Assembly (NCBI GenBank): GCA_022818135.1 | Contig: JAFMSR010000007.1 | Coordinates: 26,554,415 to 26,618,414 of the forward strand | Length of the DNA stretch: 64,000 nt | Direction of reading: 5' to 3' | Source of the DNA: Saxidomus purpurata | Lineage: Eukaryota; Mollusca; Bivalvia; Venerida; Veneridae | Shown: piece after piece, positions 1 through 10,746 of the stretch | How the letters are laid out: each line of letters begins with the position of its first letter | How positions within the stretch are numbered: position 1 is the first letter of the stretch | Notes under the pieces: generated by a model | Told to the model about the DNA's origin: nothing | Seen by the model: only the letters and a program-made list of their open reading frames with translations | The model's database searches: none | Translations under genes and position numbers: made by a program

Positions 1-960
1 ATATTTGCTCAGTTATGCTAATACAGTGTGTAATATTGTAAATTTGAATAACAATGAATAAAATATTTTTTTCTTTATGCATGCATTCGTCCAAACATTA
101 ATTGGCAAAATCTTCAATAATGTTGCGTTTACATCTTATTGATAAAAGAAAAGCGTAAGTATGATAATTAACTTTTAAGTGTTATAACTTATACTGTAAC
201 GGATAAGACTTAAATGTGTCATTAATGGCGGTCTTTGTTTGGTTCTTGTTTAGACGTTCATGTAAAGTATTATCGCTACACACCAAGTATTCCTGTTAAA
301 ATTTAGCCGCTAGACATTAATATTCACGAGAAGAAAGTAGTTAGAAACACTGACATTCATATATCAAAAGGTGATGCGTTACATCTATCTGATGTGTGAT
401 AAATGTTCTTAGTAATTTCTTATCGGTTGCTCTTATGTGTTTCCTTTGCTTTTCAGTGTTTTAACTATAGCAACTTCCACACAGTTCTATATCCTTAATT
501 TTTGTGATGTGCCTGTATTTGTTCTTTATATGGCATGGTATGTGTATACACGATCTTTTTACTTCATCATTCAACTGGATATTTTTACCTGTTGTAGCGT
601 TAATAATATTAATGATATGTGATAACAACATATATGTCATTTACTTCGATTAAGATAATTATTTATTATGATACTGTCAAAAGCTTATGTTTATTCATGT
701 TAATGTAACTTACCGACTGAAAATAAACATTGATTTTGTATTTGACAAAGGATGAACAAAAAGATCTGTAGTACGAGTTTTTATTCGACTCCAAATTGAC
801 GAGATGAAAGAAAACGTTGTGTGTTAGTCTGGTTCCCGACTTCCTATAATAGTTACGTAGTGATAAGGGGAAGGAACTCCAGACTAACGTTGTGTGCGAC
901 GACAGCGATGTGACGATAGTGACTGCACGTTGCATTCGCTGACGTAATTTCAATACCGTT
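1..960. other. Upstream flank, no gene seen
   Basis: AT-rich sequence with only short chance reading frames. At about 812-895 there is an imperfect inverted repeat whose arms share TTAGTCTGG and GGAAC/GTTCC blocks, consistent with a small hairpin or MITE relic. The last ~100 bases lead into the promoter of the CENP-M-like gene. Confidence 0.5.
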
Positions 961-967
961 TTTTTAT

Positions 968-976
968 GGCGGGAAA
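968..976 (+). promoter_or_regulatory. E2F-type site in the CENP-M-like promoter
   Basis: The sequence GGCGGGAAA matches the E2F consensus (TTTCCCGCC on the other strand). It lies ~47 bp upstream of the proposed start codon at 1023, with TTTGA just after it at 978-982, which resembles a weak CHR-like element. Vertebrate CENPM is a cell-cycle gene of the E2F/DREAM class, so the site fits the gene. The motif is seen; the function is inferred. Confidence 0.55.
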
Positions 977-1022
977 ATTTGACAGTCGGTAAACTGGATC
1001 ATAAGTTTATCTTTCTTGCAAG

Positions 1023-4000
1023 ATGAATCAGGGGAAGACAAACGTTTTAGTAGGTTACTGTTTCTGCTGAATTTTCTTTCTGTCATGAGTGTGGCTGCCT
1101 TACTCGCTGCTTAGTTGGAATCTACAGATTAAAATAGAAGTAGCGAATAGTAAATTTCATTATCCTTCTTTCTCCCCGATCCGAGGTTTCTCCGTGATTC
1201 GCGTGATAGTTATTTCCGACGAATGGTCGCACGCGAAAACTCCGGATTTAATGCAAGTTTGGTATCGAGCGATTTTACACGTTTACGAGGAAAATCATGC
1301 GAATCAAGCAGGTAATTGAAGAATTATCATGTAAAAACTACTTTTGTCTTCAAAAGTATTAAAAAAACTACTTCATTTTAACATATTTCATGGAAATAAG
1401 CTGAAAATTATTATCCTCCATTTTGCCCTTGGTCAGGAGTGATTATTTCCCTTGCGTCAAGAACATACTGAATTTACTTGTAAAAAGTGCGGGAAGCACA
1501 TAATGGAACAGCCAAATTTCAGCCAATCAGAATCCTCGGATCGCGGAGAAAGTGTCAGAGTGTATCAGAGAGTCAAAGGTCATAACATATCAGGCAATTT
1601 TGTGTAAACAACAAATGACTGCAATAAATTGTGTTTCTAAAGGGAATAAATGAATAGTTACCTTAAATTTTTAGGGTTAAATTTCATTTGAAAAAAGTAT
1701 TTTTAAACATAGAATATGCAGAATCATTCCTTAGACCCTCGAGTCGCGGAGAAAGAAGCATATAGGCTATTTTAAATATTAAGAAATATTATGAATAAAT
1801 TAAGCTGACATATATGATAATTTTCAAAACATGTAATAAGTTCATATTCTCGGCTTTGCCGTGACGTCATACTGATTATTTAACCAATTGGATTGTTAGG
1901 TCGCGTTCATTTCTTCATTCGATAAAAGGTGAAAACTCGGTCTTTACCGTTGACTCATATGCAAGTTTAAATTTATTTTTAACGAAACAAAAAGCTTTTG
2001 ACAACATAGAATTGTTATAAATACAATCTGATAAATTCAAGGTAATGGAAGATCGTCGTCTTCTTTCATTTCTAATCTTGATAATTATATTATTCAAAGT
2101 TAAAGATGCATAGAGACCAGTGATGACAGCCGAGGAATCACCTTTCACGAATGTAAATAATTTTTCAGTACCCGGATGTGCAAAGCCGAGAATAGTTCAT
2201 ATAGTCCAAGAGCTGAAGTGGTATCGTTTGCACTAACAAAGATAGCACTCTATCCGTATGCGACGACCTCATGTAAACATCAAGCACACACAGAGCATGC
2301 GCGGGCGTTTTACCAAACCCATATATTCAAATTCATTCGTTACGTTTTTGAATTGGTCGTATGTTTTTAAACCCGTTTTGAGGTGTGAGAGTATGACAAG
2401 ATATAAATTAATTTGTTCCGAACTTACTACAATATAAATTTTTTTTTTTTTCACTCCGGCGGTGATTTGATCTCTGATCTTGTGCGTGCCAAGCAGGGAT
2501 ACATAGCACTGTGCTATCGAGGCTTTGAATTTCATAACGTATATCTTTGATATTCAGCAATACAGAAGTTTTTATTTATGTAAACAAATGAATTTAACTT
2601 CCCAGACACTTTAAATAAGAAGTGGACACATCATAAACTTGGTACTTTCGTATATTCAAATATCTATTAGAGAAAAATTATCTGCATGTTCAAAAAAATT
2701 CCAAAGTTGGTTTAAAAGGCTATCTTCAGCAGCTACCCGGCGGCAAAATCTGTCGTTCCAATAAATTTCTGAACTTTATAACGCTCGTAAACAATCAATC
2801 ATCGGTCAATTTTTATCATATTCGTTTTATTTTAATTATCATTCAATATTCAGTCAAAAAACTGTTAAATGTGGCGAGCTTTGCAAACAGACGTGTCGAT
2901 TTCTAACGCGCAATAGCGCGCTTACCGTAACTCTAATATGGCTGTTCATTAGCATTATTTATTCATAAACGCAGGAGCATAGAACTTTGTTAGTGTGGTG
3001 TTCCCTTGTTATAAGCACCTACTTTTTATCCAAATAAAACTTACACTTTTTTGCTCAAGAGGCTTTGCTTATTTATCCCCCCGCCGAAGGCGAAGGGGAT
3101 ATTAGAAATGCCCTTCGTCCGTCCGTGCGTCCGTCTGTGCGTCCGTCCCAATTTTGTCCGGAGCATAACTCCAAAAGTACTTGAGCGATTTTCTTCAAAC
3201 TTCATACACTGACAGAGCACATTGGGAGGAAGTGCAGTGTGTAAGAACAATAACTCTACCTTGCCTACTTTTAGAGTTATTCCCCTTTTATCAGATTTAC
3301 TTGAAAAACTTTGTCCGGAGCATAACTCCAAAAGTGCTTGAGGGATTTTCTTCAAACTTAATACACTGACATAGCACATTGGTAGGAAGTGCAGTGGGCA
3401 AGAACAATAACTCTACCTTGCTTACTTTTAAAGTTATTCCCCTTTATCAGATTTACTCTAAAAGTTTTGTCCGGAGCATAACTCCAAAAGTACTTGAGGG
3501 ATTTACTTCAAACTTAATACACTGACATAGCACATTGGTAGGAAGTGCAGTGTGCAAGAACAATAACTCTACCTTGCCTACTTTTAGAGTTATTCCCCTT
3601 TATCAGATTTACTTGTCCGAAGCGTAACTCCAAAAGTATTTGAGGGATTTTCTTCAAACTTAATACACTGACATAGCACATTGGTAGGAAGTGCAGTGTG
3701 CAAGAACAATAACTCTACCTTGCCTACTTTTAGAGTTATTCCCCTTTATCAGATTTACTTTAAAAGTTTTGTCCAGAGCATAACTCCAAAAGTACTTGAG
3801 GGATTTACTTCAAACTTAATACACTGACATAGCACATTGGTAGGAAGTGCAATGTGCAAGAACGATAACTCTACCTTGCCTACTTTAAGAGTTATTCCCC
3901 TTTATCAGATTTACTTGTCCGAAGCATTACTCCAAAAGTACTTGAGGGATTTTCTTCAAACTTAATACACTGACATAGCACATTGGTAGGAAGTGCAGTG

Positions 4001-7000
4001 TGCAAGAACAATAACTCTACCTTGCCTACTTTTAGTTATTCCCCTTTATCAGATTTACTTGTCCGGAGCATAACTCCAAAAGTACTTGAGGGATTTTCTT
4101 CAAACTTAATACACTGACATAGCACATTGGTAGGAAGTGCAGTGTGTAAGAACAATAACTCTACCTTGCCTACTTTTAGAGTTATTCCCCTTTATCAGAT
4201 TTACTTTAAAAGTTTTGTCCAGAGCATAACTCCAAAAGTACTTGAGGGATTTTCTTCAAACTTAATACACTGACATAGCACATTGGTAGGAAGTGCAGTG
4301 TGCAAGAACAATAACTCTACCTTGTCTACTTTTAGTCAAATAGAAAAATATCATACCTATACTGATAATGAACATTAATATAATTTTGCAAACCTTCTCT
4401 TCATTGCCTTATTCTTTTTCCACTTACTTGAAAACTGTACTCAGCATGACCATAACTATACGGCTTTTTAAGGATTTCCTCTCACCAAGTAAAATGTACG
4501 AAAGTACAACCTTCAGGTAACTTTTTCCTGGCGGGGGGATTAACCATGTGTAACATGGCTCTTGTTTATCCCCCCGCCGAAGGCGAAGGGGATATTAGAA
4601 ATGGTCTTCGTCCGTCCGTCCGTGCGTCCGTCCCAATTTTGTCCGGAGCATAACTCCAAAAGTACTTGAGAGATTTTCTTCAAACTTCATACACTGACAG
4701 AGCACATTGGGAGGAAGTGCAGTGTGTAAGAACAATAACTCTACCTTGCCTACTTTTAGAGTTATTCCCCTTTTATCAGATTTACTTGAAAAACTTTGTC
4801 CGGAGCATAACTCCAGAAGTACTTGAGGGATTTTCTTCAAACTTCATACACTGACATAGCACATTGGTAGGGAGTGCAGTGTGCAAGAACAATAACTCTA
4901 TCTTGCCTACTTTTAGAGTTATTCCCCTTTTTCAGATTTACTTTAAAAGTTTTGTCCAGAGCATAACTCCAAAAGTACTGGAGGGATTTACTTCAAACTT
5001 AATACACTGACATAGCACATTGGTAGGAAGTGCAGTGGGCAAGAACAATAACTCTACCTTGCCTACTTTTAGAGTTATTCCCCTTTATCAGATGTACTTG
5101 TCTGAAGCATAACTCCAAAAGTACTTGAGGGATTTTCTTCAAACTTAATACACTGAAATAGCACATTGGTAGGAAGTGCAGTGTGCAAGAACAATAACTC
5201 TACCTTGCCTACTTTTAGAGTTATTCCCCTTTATCAGATTTACTTTAAAAGTTTTGTCCAGAGCATAACTCCAAAAGTACTTGAGGGATTTACTTCAAAC
5301 TTAATACACTGACATAGCATATTGGTAAGAAGTGCAGTGTGCAAGAACAATAACTCTACCTTGCCTACTTTTAGAGTTATTCCCCTTTATCAGATGTACT
5401 TGTCCGAAGCATAACTCCAAAAGTACTTGAGGGATTTTCTTCAAACTTAGTACACTGACATAGCGCATTGGTAGAAAGTGCAGTGTGCAAGAACAATAAC
5501 TCTACCTTGCCTACTTTTAGAGTTATTCCCCTTTATCAGATTTACTTTAAAAGTTTTGTCCTGAGCATAGCTCCAAATGTACTTGAGGGATTTCCTTCAA
5601 AGTTAATACACTGACATACCACATTGGTAGGAAGTGCAGTGTGTAAGAACAATAACTCTACCTTGCCTACTTTTAGAGTTATTCCCCTTTATCAGATTTA
5701 CTTGAAAAAAAAATTCTGGAGCATAACTCCAAAAGTACTTGAGGGATTTTCTTCAAACTTAATACACTGACATAGCACATTGGTAGGAAGTGCAGTGTGC
5801 AAGAACAATAACTCTACCTTGCCTACTTTTAGTCAAATAGAAAAATATCATACCTATACTGATAATGAACATTAATATAATTTTGCAAACCTTCTCTTCA
5901 TTGCCTTATTCTTTTTCCACTTACTTGAAAACTGTACTCAGCATGACCATAACTGTAAGGCTTTTTAAGGATTTCCTCTCGCCAAGTAAAATGTACGAAA
6001 GTACAACCTTCAAGTAACTTCTTCCTGGCGGGGGGATTAACCATGTGTAACATGGCTCTTGTTTTATATTAAAAGTACATGGAAAGTGAAAGTAAAAGTG
6101 TGAGAATTCTGAGCAAAAAGTGGCTGATTATGGTTGGGTGATGTTGACTTCTAACATACTGTAATGTTGCATGTAACATATTCTAGGACTTAAGAAGTTA
6201 TCTGCAACATGCTTATCAAAATATTTACAAAAAAACAAACTTCTGTTGATAAATTTAAGCTTGATGGGGCAATAAAAGCCTGATTGAGCTTTAAAGCCCA
6301 ATCGGGCAAAGTTACCAGCCTGTTGAAAGATGTAACAATAAACTCCACTAGTGACTGTCTACCAGTTCTTTGCATCAAAGGCCACCACTACTTTGGAGAA
6401 ATACAATATTCCAATTTTGTTTTAATTCTATTGCAGCTTGTTGGATCAGAAGGGACTGGAAAGCATGACATTTCAAATTGTCTTGTAGATATGGGGAGAA
6501 CTATAAATCTGTCTGTGTATGTATTACTATAATGAATGTATTTCACAGTTCTCGGCTTCGCACATCCAGGTACTGATAAATGATTTATATTTAAGAAAGG
6601 TGATTCCTCGGCTTTCATCGCTGGTCTCTATGCATTTAGCATTAAATGTACATACATGTACATGTACTTTACAAAAGGAAATGAAAGAAGGCAACTGCCT
6701 ACCGTTAGTTTATAATCATATAATTGAATTTATAATAATTAATTGCTGTTAAAAGCTTTTTATTTTGTTTGAAATATATTTCAACCTGCACATGACTCTA
6801 CAGTAAAGACCGAGTTTTCACTTTTTACTGAATGAAGAAATGAACGTGATCTAATATTAATCAGATTGGTTAACTGGCCTGTATGACGTCATGGCAAAGC
6901 CGAGAATTTGCCTCATATCGGGGACTATTGGGCTGAAAAAGGTTGTTCTTCACATTTATATGAGCAGACACAATGGCAGGCAAGATGAACAGTACCGGGT

Positions 7001-10000
7001 ACTTGTTAATCAAATGCTTCTAGAACTTGTGAAACCATGCATGCACATACACCTGTATCTTGAGAATTACTATGTATCAGTAGTAGATTCCAGTATATTT
7101 TTAAAGTTCGTGGAAAAGTAACTTGGTTGCTCTTACCGTTGGCTTAAAAATTTGATGAGAAGTTCTTTCTTTAAAAGGCTTATACTTGATAAATATTCTG
7201 TAATAGTTCATACAGATGACATTTAAGCTGTGGCCTGGTATATTCAACATTCCTAAAGCAGTCACTAGTGCTGCATCCTGATCAAGCAGTTTTAAAGTAA
7301 ATACATCTGAAAAAGAGCAGCCGTTTACTTTAAGTGACTTCTTTTGTTGCAGTGCTTTGTTTTAATTGGATTGCTGATAAATACAGGTCTTACTGTACAC
7401 GGTTGAAGATCTTGAAGATAATACATGTAACCCAAAATATGTATTTGTTTCAGACTGACATGTTCATGTCTTCCCCTCTCTGGAGAAAGAGATGTCCAGC
7501 AAGAAAATGTGCAGTTTGTCTGCTTTGTAATGCATATGGCAAATAAAGACAGGTAATGCATATGGCAAATAAAGACAAGTAATGCAAAATTATGGCTAAT
7601 AAAGAAAGTTAATGAATATGACAAATACAGACATGAAATACACATGGCAAATAAAGACAGGTAATGCAAATGGCAGATATACCCTGTAGACATGTAATAC
7701 ACATGGCAAATAAAGACAGGTAACGCAGATAATTATACCCTGTAGACATGTAATACACATGGGAAGTGTGGTTATGGATGTAGAAAATAAATGCATAATT
7801 CAAAACATTCAATATTGACAGTTTGGTTTATGAGAGGTATAGCTAACTTCCAAATTCATTCTAGATATGTTTGAACAATAAAGTACATATTTCTGGGAGT
7901 TGGTGCCTGTTGCATTAAAACTAAAGCTGAAAGGAAATGAAGTTGAACACAGAAATATTTTGTCAACTAAAGGGAAAGTTCCATTTGTATTCTTCCTACT
8001 GACCTTAATAAACTGTGCTTGTTGCTGTCATTGTTGTAAACCATAAGAGCGCAAGGTTAAAGGTTTGATCCCAGGAGGGGTCTGTATGATGTTACTAGCA
8101 AGGTAATGGGAGCTAGCAGCTAGGTAAAAATATCTTACTGTTTGTCTACCTAGTAATAAAGGATATGACGCTATTGGAAAATGAGCTGTACCTCATCATA
8201 TGACACCAGTGTGAGTGACCAGCACTGGTTTTTCCGGGAAGCGGACTCGAGAGTGACTCGATAAGGTGCAAGCTTTCTTCACAATCCAGCTAAAGTAAAT
8301 TAGTATAAACCAGAGCTACAGATAAGCTGCGTATTTGCGTAAGTACGCAAACAAAATCGGCAAAAAAGCAATTGAAATAGCAACCCTAGCGTACAGAAAA
8401 GCAAAGGAAAATAAGTTTACGCATTTGCTTTTAAAATCGCTGCGTATTGAAAGTAAATAAAAGGAAATTGTATTTATAGACTGTTTCAGCGAGCACTGCC
8501 ATTCCACTAAATAGCGAACGTGGAATCGGCAAGGATAATCCTTTTTGTTCATTTCGTTTTTTAGTCAAGTTGTAAACCAGTCTCGGCAGAGTATTTCAGG
8601 CTTCATTTTGTAAACTAGCAAAGCTTAAGTTTGTCTTGATACGCAAATGATTTTCTAAAAAAGCAATTGCTTTCTGGAAAAAAAGCAAATGATCAAAATA
8701 TAATGGGATAAAACAGTCTTGTTACTCATTAGAAAACTAAAAAAGGCAATTGGTGAAAAAGTAATGGGGTAAATACCCAATTACACCAAAACCTTATCTG
8801 TAGCTCTGATAAACTATAAAATTCATAAACCCCTATCTTTGTAGGTAATATATACATGTGCTGAATATTTCTTTTTCAGTATGAAGACACTTGTTGCAAG
8901 TATAGGACAGTTAGATGTGTCTTACTTCATAGGAAAGTCAGTAATTGTAGCCAACACTAAAGGTAAATATCGGTATTGCAAGCTGTAATAGATTTACCTT
9001 TGGTTAGTTCAGAATTAGATTGTTTCATGAAGTGTGTCAAATTACATGTGCAGGAGCCCTGTTACTTATCTGGAAGATTGCTGAAAGAATATTTTACATG
9101 CAACCCCCCCCCCTCCAACAAAGTGAAACATGATTTATAAAAAAAATAAAAAAAATAAAACTTGACTATTGAATGTTTAGCTTGTTAACAAAGATGTCAC
9201 TTTGTAATTACAGAACTTGATAATACTATGTTGAATACTGTTGGTGTTGCTATAGATTTTGTTTTATTAATCTCTTTTTGCAGATCAGTGTACAGATGAA
9301 GGTATTCAGTGCTCACAGTTGAAAAATCTTGCTGCTAAATATGATTTACAAGTTTTATATTGTGACTCTGAGGTAAGACATTGGTACCCTTCATCAGGAT
9401 TCATTAGATTACCTGTATATAAGAGCCTGCCTTCATGAACATGTATACTGTAAAGTTAATAATTTTTGTGCCAGTAAATGTTTGCATTTTGCCAATGTCT
9501 GACTGATTGGCAGATCTTTAATTATATTTTATATAATATGAATATGTGTGAAACACGATCTTAAGATGTTAAAATGTTATTTCTGAAGTAAGGAAAATGT
9601 TGTTTGTAATACTATGTAAAACATGCATAGTGAAAACTAGAACTATCATTGAAGGTGATGAATTTAAATGTTTTGAAGCTTACAAAAACTTACTGTTGAA
9701 ACAAAAATTGATGAGGTGATCTATTCCGGAGAGTTGAAACATGTAACAGCAGATGACCCACACCTTCCACAGAACAAAGCTCGAGTCTTTAGAAGGCATA
9801 CCTCAGACTTATTCAAATGATTTTATTTACAGAATCAAGCAGAGAAGACGGAACTGTGTCGAAAGTTGATGAGGATGATCGAATCTTCTGTAGGTTGGAG
9901 AAGAAATGTTACACCACTACTTTTTGAGACAGTTCAGAGTGTGTCAGCTGTAGACAGTTATGTAGACTCATCCAGGAAGACAAGCTTGGAAAAACCTGTG

Positions 10001-10015
10001 CTGGGTGTGTTGTGA
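1023..10015 (+). CDS. CENPM: Centromere protein M (CENP-M) orthologue, seven exons
   Basis: CENP-M is a subunit of the constitutive centromere-associated network (CENP-H/I/K/M group) and has a small-GTPase-like fold. Exons by eye: 1023-1049, 6437-6516, 6968-7092, 7353-7386, 8880-8962, 9284-9372, 9833-10015. All have GT-AG borders and matching phases, and they give 206 aa (human ~180). Matches to the human protein as I recall it: NVLLVGSEG (human TILLVGTED), then the exon 4/5 join ...ADKYS (human HSKYS), LDVSYFIGK (human VDASFFLGK), VLYCDSE (human LLYCDLE) and KLMRMIES (human RLVRVLQI). Exon 3 is the least certain: its reading frame is open and its phases fit, but it shows little family similarity, and acceptors at 6968, 6975 or nearby are possible. 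Odd: residues 11-18 read GSEGTGKH, close to a Walker A motif that human CENP-M lacks. Intron 1 is 5.4 kb and full of repeats. Confidence 0.8.
1846..2193 (+). mobile_element. MITE copy 1 with 7-bp target duplication
   Basis: The ends are inverted repeats: ATTCTCGGCTTTGC at the left and GCAAAGCCGAGAAT at the right. The element is flanked on both sides by AGTTCAT (1839-1845 and 2194-2200), a 7-bp target-site duplication. It is 348 bp with no coding potential, so non-autonomous. It lies in intron 1 of the CENP-M-like gene. A second copy, inverted, is at 6548-6907. Confidence 0.8.
2201..3074. other. Non-coding part of CENP-M intron 1
   Basis: No gene, repeat unit or RNA recognised. A short T run lies at 2439-2450. 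Confidence 0.4.
3075..4567 (+). mobile_element. Pearl/HINE-like element, copy 1, with eight core repeats
   Basis: The left end is ATCCCCCCGCCGAAGGCG. The centre holds eight tandem units of ~141-158 bp, each starting near GTCCGGAGCATAACTCC (about 3157, 3313, 3470, 3614, 3771, 3916, 4060 and 4217). The right end is GGCGGGGGGAT, a short palindrome (CCATGTGTAACATGG) and CTCTTGTTT. The CCCCCCGCC and GGCGGGGGG blocks are subterminal inverted repeats. This layout (core tandem repeats, subterminal repeats, 3' hairpin) is that of the bivalve Pearl elements and Helentron-associated elements. No transposase is present. Confidence 0.7.
4568..6064 (+). mobile_element. Pearl/HINE-like element, copy 2, directly abutting copy 1
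   Basis: Same ends and same number of core units (about 4638, 4798, 4957, 5100, 5258, 5402, 5557 and 5714) as copy 1. The right end of copy 1 (CTTGTTT) is followed directly by the left end of this copy (ATCCCCCCGCC) with no spacer. Both lie in intron 1 of the CENP-M-like gene. Confidence 0.7.
6548..6907 (-). mobile_element. MITE copy 2, inverted relative to copy 1
   Basis: The left end TTCTCGGCTTCGCACATCC matches the reverse complement of copy 1's right end, and the right end (TGACGTCATGGCAAAGCCGA) matches copy 1's left end. The interior shares blocks such as CTGGTCTCTATGCAT. No clear target duplication remains. It sits in intron 2, ending only ~60 bp before the proposed exon 3 of the CENP-M-like gene. 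Confidence 0.75.
7528..7770. repeat. Minisatellite, unit about 26 bp
   Basis: Imperfect tandem copies of a unit containing CATATGGCAAATAAAGACAG, about eight or nine in all, some with a CCCTGTAGACATGTAATACA variant. Located in intron 4 of the CENP-M-like gene. Reading frames here are by-products of the repeat. Confidence 0.8.
8035..8310 (+). mobile_element. tRNA-derived SINE, tail cut by a MITE
   Basis: A B-box-like GGTTTGATCCC lies near 8062. The tail (GGACTCGAGAGTGACTCGAT, then CAATCCAGCTAAAGTAAATT and AGTATAAAC) also occurs at 36590-36655 and, reversed, at 33075-33130, so this is a dispersed SINE family. A MITE is inserted in the tail at 8311. Confidence 0.6.
8311..8808. mobile_element. 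MITE with 16-bp inverted ends and 6-bp target duplication
   Basis: CAGAGCTACAGATAAG at the left end is repeated exactly inverted at the right end (8793-8808). ATAAAC flanks both sides (8305-8310 and 8809-8814). The 498-bp interior has no coding potential. It is inserted into the tail of a SINE, in intron 4 of the CENP-M-like gene. Confidence 0.8.
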
Positions 10016-10218
10016 TAGGACTAGACATTTTCTATACCATTCAAGGAGACATAAAATTCAGCTATAGATAGCATGAGCTTTATTATTAAGCTCATTGAGT
10101 GAAGCTTTGTGCATGAGCTTACAGTGCTGCACTAAACTCTGAGTTTAAGATATTCATTATAAGTGGCTTAGTGATTGCCTTTTGTGAACTATTTTCCAAT
10201 CTGAAGTTGGATATTTAT

Positions 10219-10746
10219 GCCCCCATAGGTGGGCATATTAAAATCGCTACGTCCGTCCATCCTGTCTGTCGTTATATTTTTCCCTGCCCAGGCTGTAACT
10301 TTGTCATGCATTGAAGGATTTTAAAATAAGTTGGCACAAATGTTCAGCACACCGATACTATGTGTTGCGTGCAACCTGCACGTCCCTACCTCAAAGGTCA
10401 AGGTCACACTTGGAGTTTAAAGGTAATGGAATCCTGTATATATGCACACATTCATGTCCGGACCGTAACTTTGTCCTGCATTGGAGGATTTTAAAATAGC
10501 TTTGCATCTATGTTCAGCACAGCAAGACAACAAGTTGAATGCAAGATCGGCGTCCCTACCTCAAAGGTCAAGCTCATGCTAAAAAATTAAAGGTAATGGA
10601 ATCCTGTATATATGCACACATTCGTGTCCAGACTTTAACTCTGTCATGTATGGAAGTATTTTAAAATTACATGGCAAAATTGATGAGCAGACTGTGAGAC
10701 ACCTCCTTTGGGGCATTCGTCACTTATGAGGGACAGCTCTTGTTTT
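10219..10746 (+). mobile_element. Tandem-core element, family 2 (HINE-like)
   Basis: The left end is GCCCCCATAGGTGGGCAT. The core has about three units of ~170-190 bp, each with GCATTGAAGGATTTTAAAAT and, in the first two, CCTACCTCAAAGGTCAAG. The right end is TTTGGGGCATTCGTCA, then a degenerate palindrome, then CAGCTCTTGTTTT. No coding potential. It lies ~200 bp downstream of the CENP-M-like stop codon. Confidence 0.65.

Noticed and set aside
3041..3379. 112-residue minus-strand frame and its partners at 4595-4854
   Set aside because: They lie in the tandem core of the Pearl-like elements, repeat with it, and show no coding constraint.
7325..7812. Cys- and Tyr-rich minus-strand frames (66-125 residues)
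   Set aside because: Generated by the 26-bp minisatellite in a CENP-M intron.
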